Both the position numbers and the translations under genes were made by a program. Below, one piece after another: positions 1-8,839 of a DNA stretch of 64,000 bases. The notes beneath the pieces were generated by a model. It saw nothing but the letters and a program-made list of their open reading frames with translations, had not been told where the DNA came from and did no database searches. The stretch is from Pseudomonas sp. PDM15 (lineage in GTDB: Bacteria; Pseudomonadota; Gammaproteobacteria; Pseudomonadales; Pseudomonadaceae), in contig NZ_JACVAA010000003.1 of assembly GCF_014851565.1 (NCBI RefSeq), positions 434,001-498,000 on the forward strand. The letters run 5' to 3'. Every line of letters starts with the position of its first letter. Position 1 is the stretch's first letter.

Positions 1-188
1 ACAGTGGAGTGTGAAACGTCGGTGATGGTATTCCCATCGGCCGGCAGTTTCTGGAAGTAGGTGCGCCACTCTTCGGGCACAGCGTTGGGATCGTGCAGGT
101 AGAGCTCATAGAGCTCTTCCACGTAGGCCGCGTTGCCACCGGATAGGTGGGCGCTGTCCCACATGCGCTGCATCACGCTTTCTTGCAT
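1..188 (-). CDS. sucA: 2-oxoglutarate dehydrogenase E1 component, N-terminal part
   Basis: Only the first 62 or so codons are in the window and the gene continues past position 1. The frame starts at ATG 188-186 and reads MQESVMQRMWDSAHLSGG, then a stretch ending in EEWRTYFQKLP. This is the conserved start of SucA, the thiamine-diphosphate E1 subunit of the 2-oxoglutarate dehydrogenase complex. Its place directly downstream of sdhB on the same strand is the usual sdhCDAB-sucAB order in pseudomonads. A weak GAGGG lies upstream of the start. Identification is firm from the N-terminus and synteny; the catalytic part cannot be seen. Confidence 0.93.
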   Translation of the reverse strand, partial: MQESVMQRMWDSAHLSGGNAAYVEELYELYLHDPNAVPEEWRTYFQKLPADGNTITDVSHST

Positions 189-346
189 GCTTGGTCACCC
201 TCGGTAAGGGGACACCACCGGCGTAGAAGCCGTAGCTGGGCCATTCATAGTCCTGAAGCAGCGACCTGGTAAGCCACTACGGATCCCGCAGATAGTCCGG
301 GTACCAGCCCGGATGCCCCTGCTGGTCGTCATTTTTCTTTCAAATA

Positions 347-375
347 AGAGCCCTGGCTTTGTGAGCTGGGGCTCT
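347..375 (-). terminator. Hairpin in the sdhB-sucA gap (possible attenuator)
   Basis: AGAGCCC at 347-353 pairs with GGGCTCT at 369-375. On the minus strand the stem is followed by an AT-rich run that is not a clean T tract. It could partly terminate sdhCDAB transcripts before sucA or mark an RNA processing site. The rest of the 244-base gap (189-432) shows no gene. Confidence 0.4.
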
Positions 376-432
376 GGCTTTACTGCGCCGGCGAATCGTT
401 CCGCCGACGCAGGTGTAACGTGAAACGCTGAA

Positions 433-1152
433 TCAGGTACCGCTCTGCAGCAGCATGTTACGTACGTGACCGATGGCCTTGGTCGGGTTCAGACCCTTGG
501 GGCACACGTTCACGCAGTTCATGATGCCGCGGCAGCGGAACACGCTGAACGGGTCATCCAGGGACGCCAGACGCTCGGCGGTCTTGGTGTCGCGGCTGTC
601 GGCCAGGAAGCGATAGGCCTGCAGCAGCGCGGCGGGACCGAGGAACTTGTCCGGGTTCCACCAGAAGGACGGGCAGCTGGTGGAGCAGCACGCGCACAGG
701 ATGCACTCGTACAGGCCGTCCAGCTTCTCGCGCTCTTCCGGGCTCTGCAGACGCTCGATGGCCGGAGCCGGCGTATCGTTCTGCAGGAACGGCTGCACCT
801 TCTCGTACTGCTTGTAGAAGATGCTCATGTCGACGACCAGGTCACGAATGACCGGCAGACCCGGCAGCGGGCGAATGACCAGCTTGTTGCCCTTCACCAC
901 GGTGGAGATCGGGGTAATGCAGGCCAGGCCATTCTTGCCGCTGATGTTCATGCCGTCGGAACCGCACACGCCTTCACGGCAGGAACGACGGTAGGAGAAG
1001 CCTTCGTCCTGTTCCTTGATCAAGGCCAGTACGTCGAGAACCATCAGGTCCTTGCCGTCGATCTGCACCGTGAAGTCCTGCATGAACGGCGCGGCGTCTT
1101 TTTCCGGGTTGTAGCGATAAACGCTGACTTGCAAAGTGTTACCAAGAGACAT
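433..1152 (-). CDS. sdhB: Succinate dehydrogenase iron-sulfur subunit
   Basis: Iron-sulfur subunit of complex II; it passes electrons from SdhA FADH2 to the membrane quinone site. All three cluster motifs are visible: a ferredoxin-type 2Fe-2S set (CREGVCGSDG, then a later Cys), CILCACCSTSCP for 4Fe-4S, and CRGIMNCVNVCPKG for 3Fe-4S. I chose ATG 1152 (239 aa) because AAGGG lies about 9 bases upstream. A GTG at 1161 is also in frame but only two bases after the sdhA stop. It is the last gene of sdhCDAB. Family length is about 235 aa, so it is complete. Confidence 0.96.
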   Translation of the reverse strand: MSLGNTLQVSVYRYNPEKDAAPFMQDFTVQIDGKDLMVLDVLALIKEQDEGFSYRRSCREGVCGSDGMNISGKNGLACITPISTVVKGNKLVIRPLPGLPVIRDLVVDMSIFYKQYEKVQPFLQNDTPAPAIERLQSPEEREKLDGLYECILCACCSTSCPSFWWNPDKFLGPAALLQAYRFLADSRDTKTAERLASLDDPFSVFRCRGIMNCVNVCPKGLNPTKAIGHVRNMLLQSGT

Positions 1153-1163
1153 GGTGGCCACCC

Positions 1164-2939
1164 TTAATAAGTACGTACTTTGGGTTCAAATGCAGGAACG
1201 GTCTTCGGCGCGAAGTTCACAGCGCGCTTGGCAACACGTTTCTCACCCGGGAAGTACAGGGAGTGGCACAGCCAGTTGGTGTCGTCGCGGTCCTCGTAGT
1301 CTTCGCGGGCATGGGCGCCGCGGGACTCGGTACGGGTGTCGGCGGCGATGGCAGTGGCTTCGGCCACTTCCAGCAGGTTCTGCAGCTCCAGCGCTTCGAT
1401 ACGCGCGGTGTTGAAGGCCTGGCTCTTGTCGGCAATCTTGACGTTGGCGATGCGCTCGCGCAGATCGGCCAGCTGAGTGATGCCCTTCTTCATGTATTCG
1501 CCGGTACGGAATACGCCGAAGTAGTTCTGCATGCACTGCTGCAGCTCTTTACGCAGCGGAGCCACATCTTCACCGCTGCTGCGCTCGTTGACGCCGGACA
1601 GGCGCTTGAGCGAAGCCTCGATGTCGGTCTCGCTGGCACCACGGACTTCCACGCCTTCTTTCAGCGCTTTTTCCAGGTGCAGGCCAGCGGCACGACCGAA
1701 CACGACCAGGTCGAGCAGCGAGTTGCCGCCCAGACGGTTGGCACCGTGTACCGATACGCAGGCGACTTCACCCACGGCGAACAGACCTTCGATGATCTTG
1801 TCGTTGCCGTTGGCGTCCTGGGTGATGGCCTGGCCATGAATGTTGGTGGCAACGCCGCCCATCATGTAGTGGCAGGTCGGGATCACCGGAACCGGAGCGA
1901 GCACCGGGTCGACGTGAGCGAAAGTCTTAGACAGTTCGCAGATGCCCGGCAGACGGCTGTGCAGCACTTCTTCGCCGAGGTGGTCGAGCTTCAGCAGCAC
2001 GTGGTCCTTGTCCGGGCCACAGCCGTTGCCGGCGATCACTTCCTTGACCATGGAACGGGCAACTACGTCGCGGCCGGCCAGGTCTTTGGCGTTCGGCGCG
2101 TAACGCTCCATGAAGCGCTCGCCGTGGGCGTTGATCAGGTAACCACCTTCGCCGCGGCAGCCTTCGGTAACCAGCACACCGGCGCCGGCGATGCCGGTCG
2201 GGTGGAACTGCCACATTTCGATGTCCTGCACCGGCACGCCAGCACGCAGGGCCATGCCCACGCCATCGCCGGTGTTGATCAGGGCGTTGGTGGTGGAAGC
2301 GTAGATACGACCAGCACCGCCAGTGGCCAGAACCACGGCCTTGGAGCGGATGTAGACGGTTTCGCCGGTCTCGATGCAGATGGCGATGATGCCGACGATG
2401 GCGCCGTCCTGGTTCTTCACCAGGTCGACGGCGTACCACTCGTTGAGGAACGAGGTGCCGGCCTTCAGGTTGGCCTGGTACAGGGTGTGCAGCAGAGCGT
2501 GACCGGTACGGTCAGCCGCGGCGCAGGTACGGGCAGCCTGGACGGACGGATTGTCCGGGCCCTTGGACTGGCCACCGAACGGACGCTGGTAGATGCGGCC
2601 CTGTTCGGTACGGGAGAACGGCAGGCCCATGTGCTCGAGTTCGAACACGGCCTCCGGGCCGACGGAACACATGTATTCGATCGCGTCCTGGTCACCGATG
2701 TAGTCGGAGCCCTTGACGGTGTCGTACATGTGCCAGCGCCAATCGTCGTTCGGGTCGGCCGAAGCGATGGCGCAGGTGATGCCGCCCTGGGCGGATACGG
2801 TGTGCGAACGGGTCGGGAAGACCTTGGTCACCACGGCAGTCTTGTGACCGCCCTGGGCCAGCTGCAGTGCGGCACGCATGCCTGCACCGCCGCCACCAAC
2901 GATGATGGCGTCATAGGAAAGAGTACGAATGCTAGACAT
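1164..2939 (-). CDS. sdhA: Succinate dehydrogenase flavoprotein subunit
   Basis: Catalytic subunit oxidising succinate to fumarate on the cytoplasmic face. The 591-aa protein has the N-terminal dinucleotide fold [15 protein letters not shown], the SHTVSAQGG motif whose His carries covalent FAD, HPTG in the substrate region, and the C-terminal [18 protein letters not shown] motif. It starts three bases after the sdhD stop and ends just before sdhB, so it is translated from the sdhCDAB message. Length and motifs are normal. Confidence 0.98.
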   Translation of the reverse strand: MSSIRTLSYDAIIVGGGGAGMRAALQLAQGGHKTAVVTKVFPTRSHTVSAQGGITCAIASADPNDDWRWHMYDTVKGSDYIGDQDAIEYMCSVGPEAVFELEHMGLPFSRTEQGRIYQRPFGGQSKGPDNPSVQAARTCAAADRTGHALLHTLYQANLKAGTSFLNEWYAVDLVKNQDGAIVGIIAICIETGETVYIRSKAVVLATGGAGRIYASTTNALINTGDGVGMALRAGVPVQDIEMWQFHPTGIAGAGVLVTEGCRGEGGYLINAHGERFMERYAPNAKDLAGRDVVARSMVKEVIAGNGCGPDKDHVLLKLDHLGEEVLHSRLPGICELSKTFAHVDPVLAPVPVIPTCHYMMGGVATNIHGQAITQDANGNDKIIEGLFAVGEVACVSVHGANRLGGNSLLDLVVFGRAAGLHLEKALKEGVEVRGASETDIEASLKRLSGVNERSSGEDVAPLRKELQQCMQNYFGVFRTGEYMKKGITQLADLRERIANVKIADKSQAFNTARIEALELQNLLEVAEATAIAADTRTESRGAHAREDYEDRDDTNWLCHSLYFPGEKRVAKRAVNFAPKTVPAFEPKVRTY

Positions 2940-2942
2940 GGA

Positions 2943-3311
2943 TCAGAAACCCCACAGGATCTGCACACCCCAGACGAACACGACGAACTGGAGCACGCCG
3001 CATACCGCCTGGACGAGGAAACGCACGCCGGTCGCCCAGCGGCCAATGGCCATGGGCGTCAGGTAGTCGGTGGTGATGGTCCACATACCGACCCAGGCGT
3101 GCACGATGAGAGCAACCAGAGCCAGCAGGCTGAAGATGCGCATCGCAGTGTGGGAGAACAGAGCATGCCACTCGGCGTAGCCGAGGCCCGGATGAGCTAC
3201 CAGGTAGCCGATCAGGAACAGGAAATAAGCCGCGAGAACGACCGCAGATACGCGCTGGGCCATCCAGTCGTAGAGGCCCGAACGCGAGAAGTTGGTTACG
3301 TTGGTTACCAT
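2943..3311 (-). CDS. sdhD: Succinate dehydrogenase membrane anchor subunit
   Basis: A 122-aa inner-membrane protein with three hydrophobic helices; with SdhC it holds haem b and the ubiquinone site. The start is the ATG at 3311, giving MVTNVTNFSRSGLYDWMAQR. The open frame runs further upstream, but that part is only the out-of-frame sdhC sequence. The start overlaps the end of sdhC by seven bases, which suggests translational coupling. The conserved anchor His is likely in the LIVHAWVGMW segment. Confidence 0.95.
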   Translation of the reverse strand: MVTNVTNFSRSGLYDWMAQRVSAVVLAAYFLFLIGYLVAHPGLGYAEWHALFSHTAMRIFSLLALVALIVHAWVGMWTITTDYLTPMAIGRWATGVRFLVQAVCGVLQFVVFVWGVQILWGF

Positions 3312-3691
3312 ACCCAGACCCCCGCCAGAACAATGATCACCACCGAGACGGCGAGAACAATCTTCGAGCCCAGCTTGCCGCCTTCCAGCGACTCGCCGAC
3401 ACCCATGTCCATGATCAGATGGCGTACACCGGCCACCAGGTGATACAGCAGAGCGGACAGAAGACCCCAGACGATCAGCTTGGCCAGCGGACTGGTCAGG
3501 CACGCCTTAACTTCTGCAAAGCCTTCCTCGGAGGCCAGGGATTTATCCAGAGCGAACAGCATCAGGATGATTCCCAGGAAGAGGATGACACCGGAAATAC
3601 GGTGCAGAATGGACGTATAAGCTGTGATCGGGAGTTTTATGGTCCTGAGATCTAGGTTTACAGGTCGTTGGCTATTCACGGCTTTTTTCAC
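3305..3691 (-). CDS. sdhC: Succinate dehydrogenase cytochrome b556 subunit
   Basis: First gene of sdhCDAB; 128-aa membrane subunit. The motif RPVNLDLRTIKLP is followed by SILHRISGVILF, the characteristic SdhC H-R-x-[ST]-G signature, and the haem His lies in HLVAGVRHLIMD. I selected GTG 3691 (KKAVNSQRPV) because AGGGG lies about 8 bases upstream and the length then matches the family. The open frame extends to 3718 but that start has no ribosome site. Transcription probably begins at the promoter at 3811-3839. Confidence 0.94.
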   Translation of the reverse strand: MKKAVNSQRPVNLDLRTIKLPITAYTSILHRISGVILFLGIILMLFALDKSLASEEGFAEVKACLTSPLAKLIVWGLLSALLYHLVAGVRHLIMDMGVGESLEGGKLGSKIVLAVSVVIIVLAGVWVW

Positions 3692-3810
3692 ACTAGAGGC
3701 CCCTAACAAACAGGGCAAGTTGTCGGGAAGTGCACTGGTCAGGTACCCCTCACCAAGGGAGTGCCAGCCGTCTAATTGTAGGCCTTAAAGCCCCTGACGG
3801 CCGGGCGCAG

Positions 3811-3839
3811 AGTATAGACAGTTAGGTAACTAATGACAA
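3811..3839 (-). promoter_or_regulatory. Probable sigma-70 promoter of sdhCDAB
   Basis: On the minus strand TTGTCA (3839-3834) and TATACT (3816-3811) are separated by exactly 17 bases. Each hexamer has one mismatch from consensus. The predicted start near 3804 gives a leader of about 110 bases before the sdhC GTG. Confidence 0.68.
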
Positions 3840-3953
3840 CGTAATGACCCACCCCAAAAAGCGGATTGCATGCCATTAATAAATGACGTATTAGGCCGCT
3901 CTCCCTGCCCCAAAAAAGGGCTGAAACCCCTCTGCTGTCTGGGTTCCAGTAAA

Positions 3954-3981
3954 TTGACTTTCAGATTTATGTCTCTATAGT
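3954..3981 (+). promoter_or_regulatory. Probable sigma-70 promoter of gltA
   Basis: TTGACT (3954-3959) and TATAGT (3976-3981) are spaced by 16 bases, placing the start near 3988, about 50 bases before the gltA ATG. Confidence 0.55.
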
Positions 3982-4039
3982 GTCCCGGGCCCTGCGTGGG
4001 GGGCTTCTGATGATTTCAAGCATAAACAGGAGGCCGAAC

Positions 4040-5329
4040 ATGGCTGACAAAAAAGCGCAGTTGATCATCGAGGGCAATGCCCCCGTAGAGCTGCCCGTAT
4101 TGACCGGCACCGTAGGTCCCGATGTAGTTGACGTACGGGGCCTTACCGCCACGGGTCGCTTCACTTTTGATCCTGGCTTTATGTCGACCGCCTCTTGCGA
4201 GTCGAAAATCACCTACATCGACGGCGACGCCGGTGTTCTGCTGCACCGCGGCTTCCCCATCGAACAGCTGGCCGAGAAGTCCGACTACCTGGAAACCTGC
4301 TACCTGCTGCTGAACGGCGAACTGCCGACCGCAGAGCAGAAGGCCAAGTTCGTCAGCACCATCAAGAACCACACCATGGTTCACGAGCAGTTGAAGAGCT
4401 TCTTCAACGGCTTCCGCCGCGATGCCCACCCGATGGCCATCATGTGCGGCGTGGTCGGCGCCCTCTCCGCCTTCTACCACGACTCGCTGGACATCAATAA
4501 CGCCCAGCACCGCGAAGTCTCGGCCATGCGCCTGATTGCCAAGATGCCGACCATCGCCGCCATGGCGTACAAGTACTCCATGGGCCAGCCCATGATGTAC
4601 CCGCGTAACGACCTGAACTACGCGGAAAACTTCCTGCACATGATGTTCAACACCCCGTGCGAGATCAAACCGATCAGCCCGGTACTGGCCAAGGCGATGG
4701 ACCGCATCTTCGTCCTGCACGCCGACCATGAGCAGAACGCCTCCACCTCCACCGTACGTCTGGCCGGTTCCTCCGGTGCCAACCCGTTCGCCTGTATCGC
4801 CGCCGGCATCGCCGCGCTGTGGGGCCCGGCACACGGCGGCGCCAACGAAGCCGTACTGACCATGCTGGACGAGATCGGCAGCGTCGAGAACATCGACAAG
4901 TTCATCGCCAAGGCCAAGGACAAGAACGATCCGTTCAAGCTGATGGGCTTCGGTCACCGCGTGTACAAGAACCGCGACCCGCGCGCCACCGTGATGAAGA
5001 AGACCTGCGACGAAGTGCTGGCCGAACTGGGCATCAAGAACGACCCGCAGCTGGAACTGGCCATGCGCCTGGAAGAGATCGCCCTCACCGATCCGTACTT
5101 CAAGGAACGCAACCTGTACCCGAACGTAGACTTCTACTCGGGCATCATCCTCAAGGCCATCGGCATCCCGACCAGCATGTTCACCGTGATCTTCGCCCTG
5201 TCGCGTACCGTCGGCTGGATCTCGCACTGGAAGGAAATGCTGTCCAGCCCTTACAAGATCGGCCGTCCGCGCCAGCTCTACACCGGCTACGACAAGCGCG
5301 ACTACGTCAAGCTGGAAGACCGCAAGTAA
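4040..5329 (+). CDS. gltA: Citrate synthase (type II)
   Basis: Condenses oxaloacetate and acetyl-CoA to citrate, the entry step of the TCA cycle. The 429-aa protein begins [12 protein letters not shown] at 4040, with a perfect AGGAGG six bases upstream at 4028-4033; the ATG at 3980 is upstream of this and lacks a site. Type II features are [16 protein letters not shown] near the N-terminus, the catalytic His regions [11 protein letters not shown] and [23 protein letters not shown], and a catalytic Asp in VDFYSG. It is divergent from sdhCDAB and followed by a strong terminator. Confidence 0.98.
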   Translation: MADKKAQLIIEGNAPVELPVLTGTVGPDVVDVRGLTATGRFTFDPGFMSTASCESKITYIDGDAGVLLHRGFPIEQLAEKSDYLETCYLLLNGELPTAEQKAKFVSTIKNHTMVHEQLKSFFNGFRRDAHPMAIMCGVVGALSAFYHDSLDINNAQHREVSAMRLIAKMPTIAAMAYKYSMGQPMMYPRNDLNYAENFLHMMFNTPCEIKPISPVLAKAMDRIFVLHADHEQNASTSTVRLAGSSGANPFACIAAGIAALWGPAHGGANEAVLTMLDEIGSVENIDKFIAKAKDKNDPFKLMGFGHRVYKNRDPRATVMKKTCDEVLAELGIKNDPQLELAMRLEEIALTDPYFKERNLYPNVDFYSGIILKAIGIPTSMFTVIFALSRTVGWISHWKEMLSSPYKIGRPRQLYTGYDKRDYVKLEDRK

Positions 5330-5345
5330 GTTTTGCGGGCAAAGA

Positions 5346-5373
5346 AAAAGGCTGCCAATTGGCAGCCTTTTTT
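5346..5373. terminator. Intrinsic terminator between gltA and the START-domain gene
   Basis: AAAGGCTGCC and GGCAGCCTTT form a perfect stem around the small loop AATT, with an A run before and a T run after. It can therefore terminate transcription from both directions, serving convergent gltA and the gene ending at 5385. Confidence 0.92.
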
Positions 5374-5384
5374 CATTTCCGGCC

Positions 5385-5990
5385 TCAGCGTTTCTCGGCC
5401 AGGTCACGCAACCCCTTCAGGGTATTGAACGGCGCATCCACCACAAAGCTGTTGGCCAGCCAGGACGGCACGCTGCCACCCGGCTCGGTGTGCACCTGGT
5501 AGATCACCTCGACCTTGCCGTCCTTCGGCACCAGGCTCCAGTAGCCCTGCAGGCTGGTGACCCGGGTGTGGTCCTGGTCGAGCGGGATGAACTTGGGCTG
5601 GCCGTCCATCTTGCGGATCAGGCTGCCATCGACGCCCTGCTCCGACACCACGTGCAGTATCGAATCCCGGGCCTCTACCGGCCAGGGCATCTCGAAGCGG
5701 GTGTAGACCCAGCTCTCGGCACCTTCATGCTTGAGTAGGCTCTGCTCGGCGCAGGCGTGAATCCAGGCACAGGAGCCCTTCACATCCTCCTGCAGCTTGC
5801 GCAATGCCGCCACATCGCTGGCGATGGTGGTCACGCCGCGATAAGCCTTGTACTTGGAGCCCGGCACCTCGCTCAGGTAGACCCTGATGCCGCCCTCGTC
5901 CTTGGCCAGCTGCCAGTCCTCGGCATGGGCCAGACCACTTGCCAGCAGGCTCAGACCACAGATGGCGGCCGCTCGACTCAATGCAATCAT
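5385..5990 (-). CDS. Periplasmic START/lipid-binding-like domain protein
   Basis: About 201 aa with a Sec signal peptide (MIALSRAAAICGLSLLASG, cleavage after AHA). The mature part resembles bacterial START-domain (SRPBCC fold) proteins: EGGIRVYLSEVPGSKYKAYRG near the start, then a segment ending in DSILHV, and a C-terminal SWLANSFVVDAPFNTLKGLR. The ligand is unknown; a hydrophobic or lipid-like molecule is an inference from the fold. Two ATGs are adjacent (5993, 5990). I took the second because AAGGAG then has a five-base spacer. It is convergent with gltA. Confidence 0.8.
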   Translation of the reverse strand: MIALSRAAAICGLSLLASGLAHAEDWQLAKDEGGIRVYLSEVPGSKYKAYRGVTTIASDVAALRKLQEDVKGSCAWIHACAEQSLLKHEGAESWVYTRFEMPWPVEARDSILHVVSEQGVDGSLIRKMDGQPKFIPLDQDHTRVTSLQGYWSLVPKDGKVEVIYQVHTEPGGSVPSWLANSFVVDAPFNTLKGLRDLAEKR

Positions 5991-6049
5991 CATTGCTCCT
6001 TGGGGATATTGACCCGCCGGCAGCGCCGCCGGGCCTGGATTCGACTCGC

Positions 6050-6301
6050 TCAGGCGGTGGCTTGTTCCAGCCAGCCAATCAGGCGGATCGCCTCTTCGCG
6101 GCTGTCGCCACACACGTAGTCCGCGGCGGAAAAGGCCAAGCAAACATCCGGGCGCTCGGGGCTGCCGAAGATGGCGCAGAGGAACTCGGCAGTGAGGTGC
6201 AGGCAGCGCTCACCCGCGGCCTTGCCCTGAGGCAGACCGGGAATCGGCGAACTGATGGAAGGCGCGATGCAGCAGGCACCGCAGCCGGCACGACATTCCA
6301 T
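6050..6301 (-). CDS. YkgJ-family cysteine cluster protein
   Basis: An 83-aa protein beginning MECRAGCGACCIAPSISSPIPG, with a CxxxCxxCC cluster typical of the YkgJ (CxxCxxCC) zinc- or iron-binding family, and further Cys at CLHL, CAIF, VCLAF and VCGD. The function of the family is not established. AGAGG lies about 5 bases before the ATG. It is on the same strand as the START-domain gene, about 60 bases upstream of it, so the two may be co-transcribed. Confidence 0.85.
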   Translation of the reverse strand: MECRAGCGACCIAPSISSPIPGLPQGKAAGERCLHLTAEFLCAIFGSPERPDVCLAFSAADYVCGDSREEAIRLIGWLEQATA

Positions 6302-6440
6302 GAAGACCTCTCATGCGCAGAGCGGCGGCGATCTTAACGCCTGGACGCCGTGCCTTCCATCCCCACGCCTCAGCCGCTGTGGCTTGGCCAACTGCTCACA
6401 GCTATCTAGGCTTGCTGCTTTGCCTCACGAGAACATCGCC

Positions 6441-6782
6441 ATGCCGGTCTGGATGCAAACCGCAGCCTTGCTCACCCTGTCGAACATCTTCATGACCTTC
6501 GCCTGGTACGGCCACCTGAAGACCATGAACAGCAAGCCCTGGCTGGTCGCGGCGCTGGTCAGCTGGGGCATCGCGCTGTTCGAGTACCTGATCATGGTGC
6601 CGGCCAACCGCATCGGTTACACCGAGATGTCGGTCGGCCAACTGAAGATCATGCAGGAGGTCATCACCCTGGCGGTGTTCGTGCCCTTCAGCGTCTACGT
6701 GATGCAGCAGCCGCTGAAGCTGGACTACCTGTGGGCGGGCCTGTGCCTGTTGGGTGCGGTGTACTTCATCTTCCGTGCCTGA
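6441..6782 (+). CDS. Small four-helix membrane protein, DUF486/DMT-like
   Basis: A 113-aa, very hydrophobic protein starting MPVWMQTAALLTLSNIF, with four predicted membrane segments. The conserved patch KPWLVAALVSWGIALFEY and the end GLCLLGAVYFIFR fit the DUF486 family, related to half-size drug/metabolite transporters. The substrate is unknown. The open frame extends back to 6255, but that part has no coding character and would overlap the divergent YkgJ gene. The ribosome site is weak (ACGAGAAC). Confidence 0.82.
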   Translation: MPVWMQTAALLTLSNIFMTFAWYGHLKTMNSKPWLVAALVSWGIALFEYLIMVPANRIGYTEMSVGQLKIMQEVITLAVFVPFSVYVMQQPLKLDYLWAGLCLLGAVYFIFRA

Positions 6783-6861
6783 GGCGGGTAGCAGCTGAGC
6801 ACGTCGGAACGGGCGGCGAATGACGCCAGCAAGCCCGCCCGGGGCCGGGCGGGCGGGCGCC

Positions 6862-7734
6862 TCAGGGACGCTGCTTGAGACGGGCGATCAGGCTGGATGT
6901 ATCCCAGCGGCCGCCACCCATGGCCTGTACGTCGGAATAGAACTGGTCGACCAGCGCCGTTACCGGCAGCTGCGCGCCGTTGCGGCGGGCCTCTTCCAGC
7001 AAAATCGACAGATCCTTGCGCATCCAGTCCACGGCGAAACCGAAGTCGAACTTGCCGGCCAGCATGGTCTGGTGGCGGTTCTCCAGCTGCCAGGACTGGG
7101 CCGCGCCCTTGCTGATCACTTCCATCGCCGCATGGCCGTCGAGGCCGGCGCACTGGGCAAAATGCAGGGCCTCGGACAGGCCCTGGACCAGACCGCCGAT
7201 GCAGATCTGGTTGACCATCTTGGTCAGCTGGCCGCTGCCCACCGGTCCCATCAGCTTGATCATCTTGGCGTAGGCGTCGATCACCGGCTCGGCACGCTTA
7301 TAAAAGACCTCCTCGCCGCCAACCATTACCGTCAGCATGCCATTCTCAGCGCCGGCCTGGCCGCCAGACACCGGCGCATCAAGAAAGCCCAGGCCCTGCT
7401 CGGCGGCAATGGCCGCCAGCTCGCGGGCAACATTGGCAGAAGCGGTGGTGTGGTCGACCAGCACGCTACCTGCCGCCATGCCGGCGAAGGCACCGTCCGG
7501 ACCGAGCAGCACGCTGCGCAGATCGTCGTCGTTACCGACGCAAGTCATCACGAACTCGGCGCCTTGCGCAGCCTCGCGCGGGGTCGGTGCCGATTCGCCG
7601 GCGAACTCGTCTTCCCACAACTGCACCTTGGCTGGCGAGCGGTTGTACACGCAGATCTCATGCCCCTCGCACGCCAGATGCCCAGCCATGGGGAAACCCA
7701 TCACGCCCAGACCGATAAACGCCACCTTTGCCAT
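6862..7734 (-). CDS. NAD(P)-dependent beta-hydroxyacid dehydrogenase (3-hydroxyisobutyrate dehydrogenase family)
   Basis: A 290-aa oxidoreductase. The N-terminal Rossmann motif is FIGLGVMGFPMAGHL, followed by VYNRSPAKV, the substrate-binding segment LDAPVSGGQAGAENG, and the catalytic-Lys region GSGQLTKMVNQICIGG. It belongs with MmsB/GarR/GlxR-type enzymes; whether the substrate is 3-hydroxyisobutyrate or tartronate semialdehyde cannot be told. The start ATG 7734 has GAGGAGG just upstream. A longer open frame back to 8076 is antisense to the exonuclease gene and was not used. Confidence 0.9.
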   Translation of the reverse strand: MAKVAFIGLGVMGFPMAGHLACEGHEICVYNRSPAKVQLWEDEFAGESAPTPREAAQGAEFVMTCVGNDDDLRSVLLGPDGAFAGMAAGSVLVDHTTASANVARELAAIAAEQGLGFLDAPVSGGQAGAENGMLTVMVGGEEVFYKRAEPVIDAYAKMIKLMGPVGSGQLTKMVNQICIGGLVQGLSEALHFAQCAGLDGHAAMEVISKGAAQSWQLENRHQTMLAGKFDFGFAVDWMRKDLSILLEEARRNGAQLPVTALVDQFYSDVQAMGGGRWDTSSLIARLKQRP

Positions 7735-7879
7735 GCACCACCTCCTCGCTAACTGGTGTCCAAGCATAGCCCGGATCGAGGGGCGGCCGGCCAGCACAGC
7801 TGAACGGCAAAACTGTGCACGCGGCTTTGCCCGCTGACACCGGCCCTTCCATACTGGTGAGGAGCTAAGGAGGGAACCT

Positions 7880-8422
7880 ATGCGGCACTGGCTGATCATC
7901 GACCTGGAAGCGACCACCGAAGAAGGCGGCTGGCCGGTGGAAGACATGGAAATCATCGAGATCGGTGCCAGCCTGGTGGCGTCCGATGGCCACGAGTTGG
8001 AACACTTCCAGCGCTTCATCCGCCCCCAGCGGCGCCCGGTCCTCACCAGTTTCTGCCGCGAACTGACCCGCATCACCCAGGCGCAGGTGGATAGCGCCCC
8101 ACCGTTGGGCCAGGTCTGGCCGCAGTTCGAGCGCTGGCTGGAGCCCCATCTGCCGCACCTGGCGGGCTGGGGCAGCTGGGGTGACTACGACCGCCGTCAG
8201 CTGCAGCAGGAATGGCAGCGTCACGATCTGTGCAGCTGCCTGCAGGACATCCCGCACCACAACCTCAAGCAGAGCTTCGCCGACAGTCGCCAGCTCAAGC
8301 GCGCCGTGGGCCTGCAGGGCGCGCTGCAGCTGACCGGTCTGCAGTTCCAGGGCCGCCAGCACCGGGCCCTGGAGGATGCGCGCAACACCGCCCGGCTGCT
8401 GCCGCTGATATTTGCCCCCTGA
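7880..8422 (+). CDS. DEDDh-type 3'-5' exonuclease domain protein
   Basis: A 180-aa single-domain nuclease of the DnaQ/ERI-1/KapD type. The DxE motif is in IIDLEATT near the N-terminus, the second Asp lies in WGSWGDYDRRQL, and the C-terminal H-x-A-x-x-D is RQHRALEDARNTA. These are the metal-binding residues for phosphodiester hydrolysis of RNA or DNA ends. The natural substrate is unknown. AAGGAGGG precedes the start, and the gene is divergent from the dehydrogenase at 6862-7734. Confidence 0.87.
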   Translation: MRHWLIIDLEATTEEGGWPVEDMEIIEIGASLVASDGHELEHFQRFIRPQRRPVLTSFCRELTRITQAQVDSAPPLGQVWPQFERWLEPHLPHLAGWGSWGDYDRRQLQQEWQRHDLCSCLQDIPHHNLKQSFADSRQLKRAVGLQGALQLTGLQFQGRQHRALEDARNTARLLPLIFAP

Positions 8423-8489
8423 GGGCTGACTGAGGCGGGCTGGTTGGGCATACTGGCGGGCCATTTTTGACCCTTCCGAGGAGCCCGCC

Positions 8490-8771
8490 ATGTTCAAGGT
8501 CAACGAGTACTTCGACGGCACCGTCAAATCCATCGGCTTCGCCATGAGCGAAGGCCCGGCCACCATCGGCGTCATGGCTCCGGGTGAGTACGAGTTCGGC
8601 ACCGCCCAGCTGGAAGTGATGCACGTGGTCGCCGGCGCCCTGACCGTCAAGCTGCCGGGCAGCGACAATTGGGAAACCTTCGAGGCCGGCAGCAAGTTCA
8701 CCGTGCCGGGTAACAGCAAGTTCCAGCTGAAGGTCGCCGTAGACACCGCCTACCTCTGCGAATACCGCTGA
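8490..8771 (+). CDS. ppnP: Pyrimidine/purine nucleoside phosphorylase
   Basis: A 93-aa cupin-fold protein (former DUF1255/YaiE) starting [17 protein letters not shown] and containing [12 protein letters not shown] and the motif [13 protein letters not shown]. PpnP phosphorolyses several nucleosides to free base and ribose 1-phosphate. Length is normal for the family. A clear terminator follows at 8790-8814. Confidence 0.93.
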   Translation: MFKVNEYFDGTVKSIGFAMSEGPATIGVMAPGEYEFGTAQLEVMHVVAGALTVKLPGSDNWETFEAGSKFTVPGNSKFQLKVAVDTAYLCEYR

Positions 8772-8789
8772 TCTAGGCTAGGTTGAAAG

Positions 8790-8814
8790 AACCGGCCCCA
8801 GTGGCCGGTTTTTT
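8790..8814 (+). terminator. Intrinsic terminator after ppnP
   Basis: AACCGGCC and GGCCGGTT pair around a short loop and are followed by TTTT. It sits 20 bases after the ppnP stop and just before the exporter gene. Confidence 0.9.
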
Positions 8815-8839
8815 ATTGCGGTACCGCTCGGAATCCATC

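Larger units (their letters stand above)
3692..4039. other. Divergent sdhC / gltA regulatory region
   Basis: This 348-base region has no credible gene and is clearly richer in A and T than its flanks. It holds the two opposed promoters listed separately: one for sdhCDAB near 3811-3839 and one for gltA near 3954-3981. Their start points are about 180 bases apart, so a shared regulator binding between them could act on both TCA units. I see no obvious operator palindrome. Confidence 0.6.

Noticed and set aside
1263..3443. 726-codon frame antisense to sdhA-sdhD
   Set aside because: Opposite conserved sdh genes; no recognisable motif.
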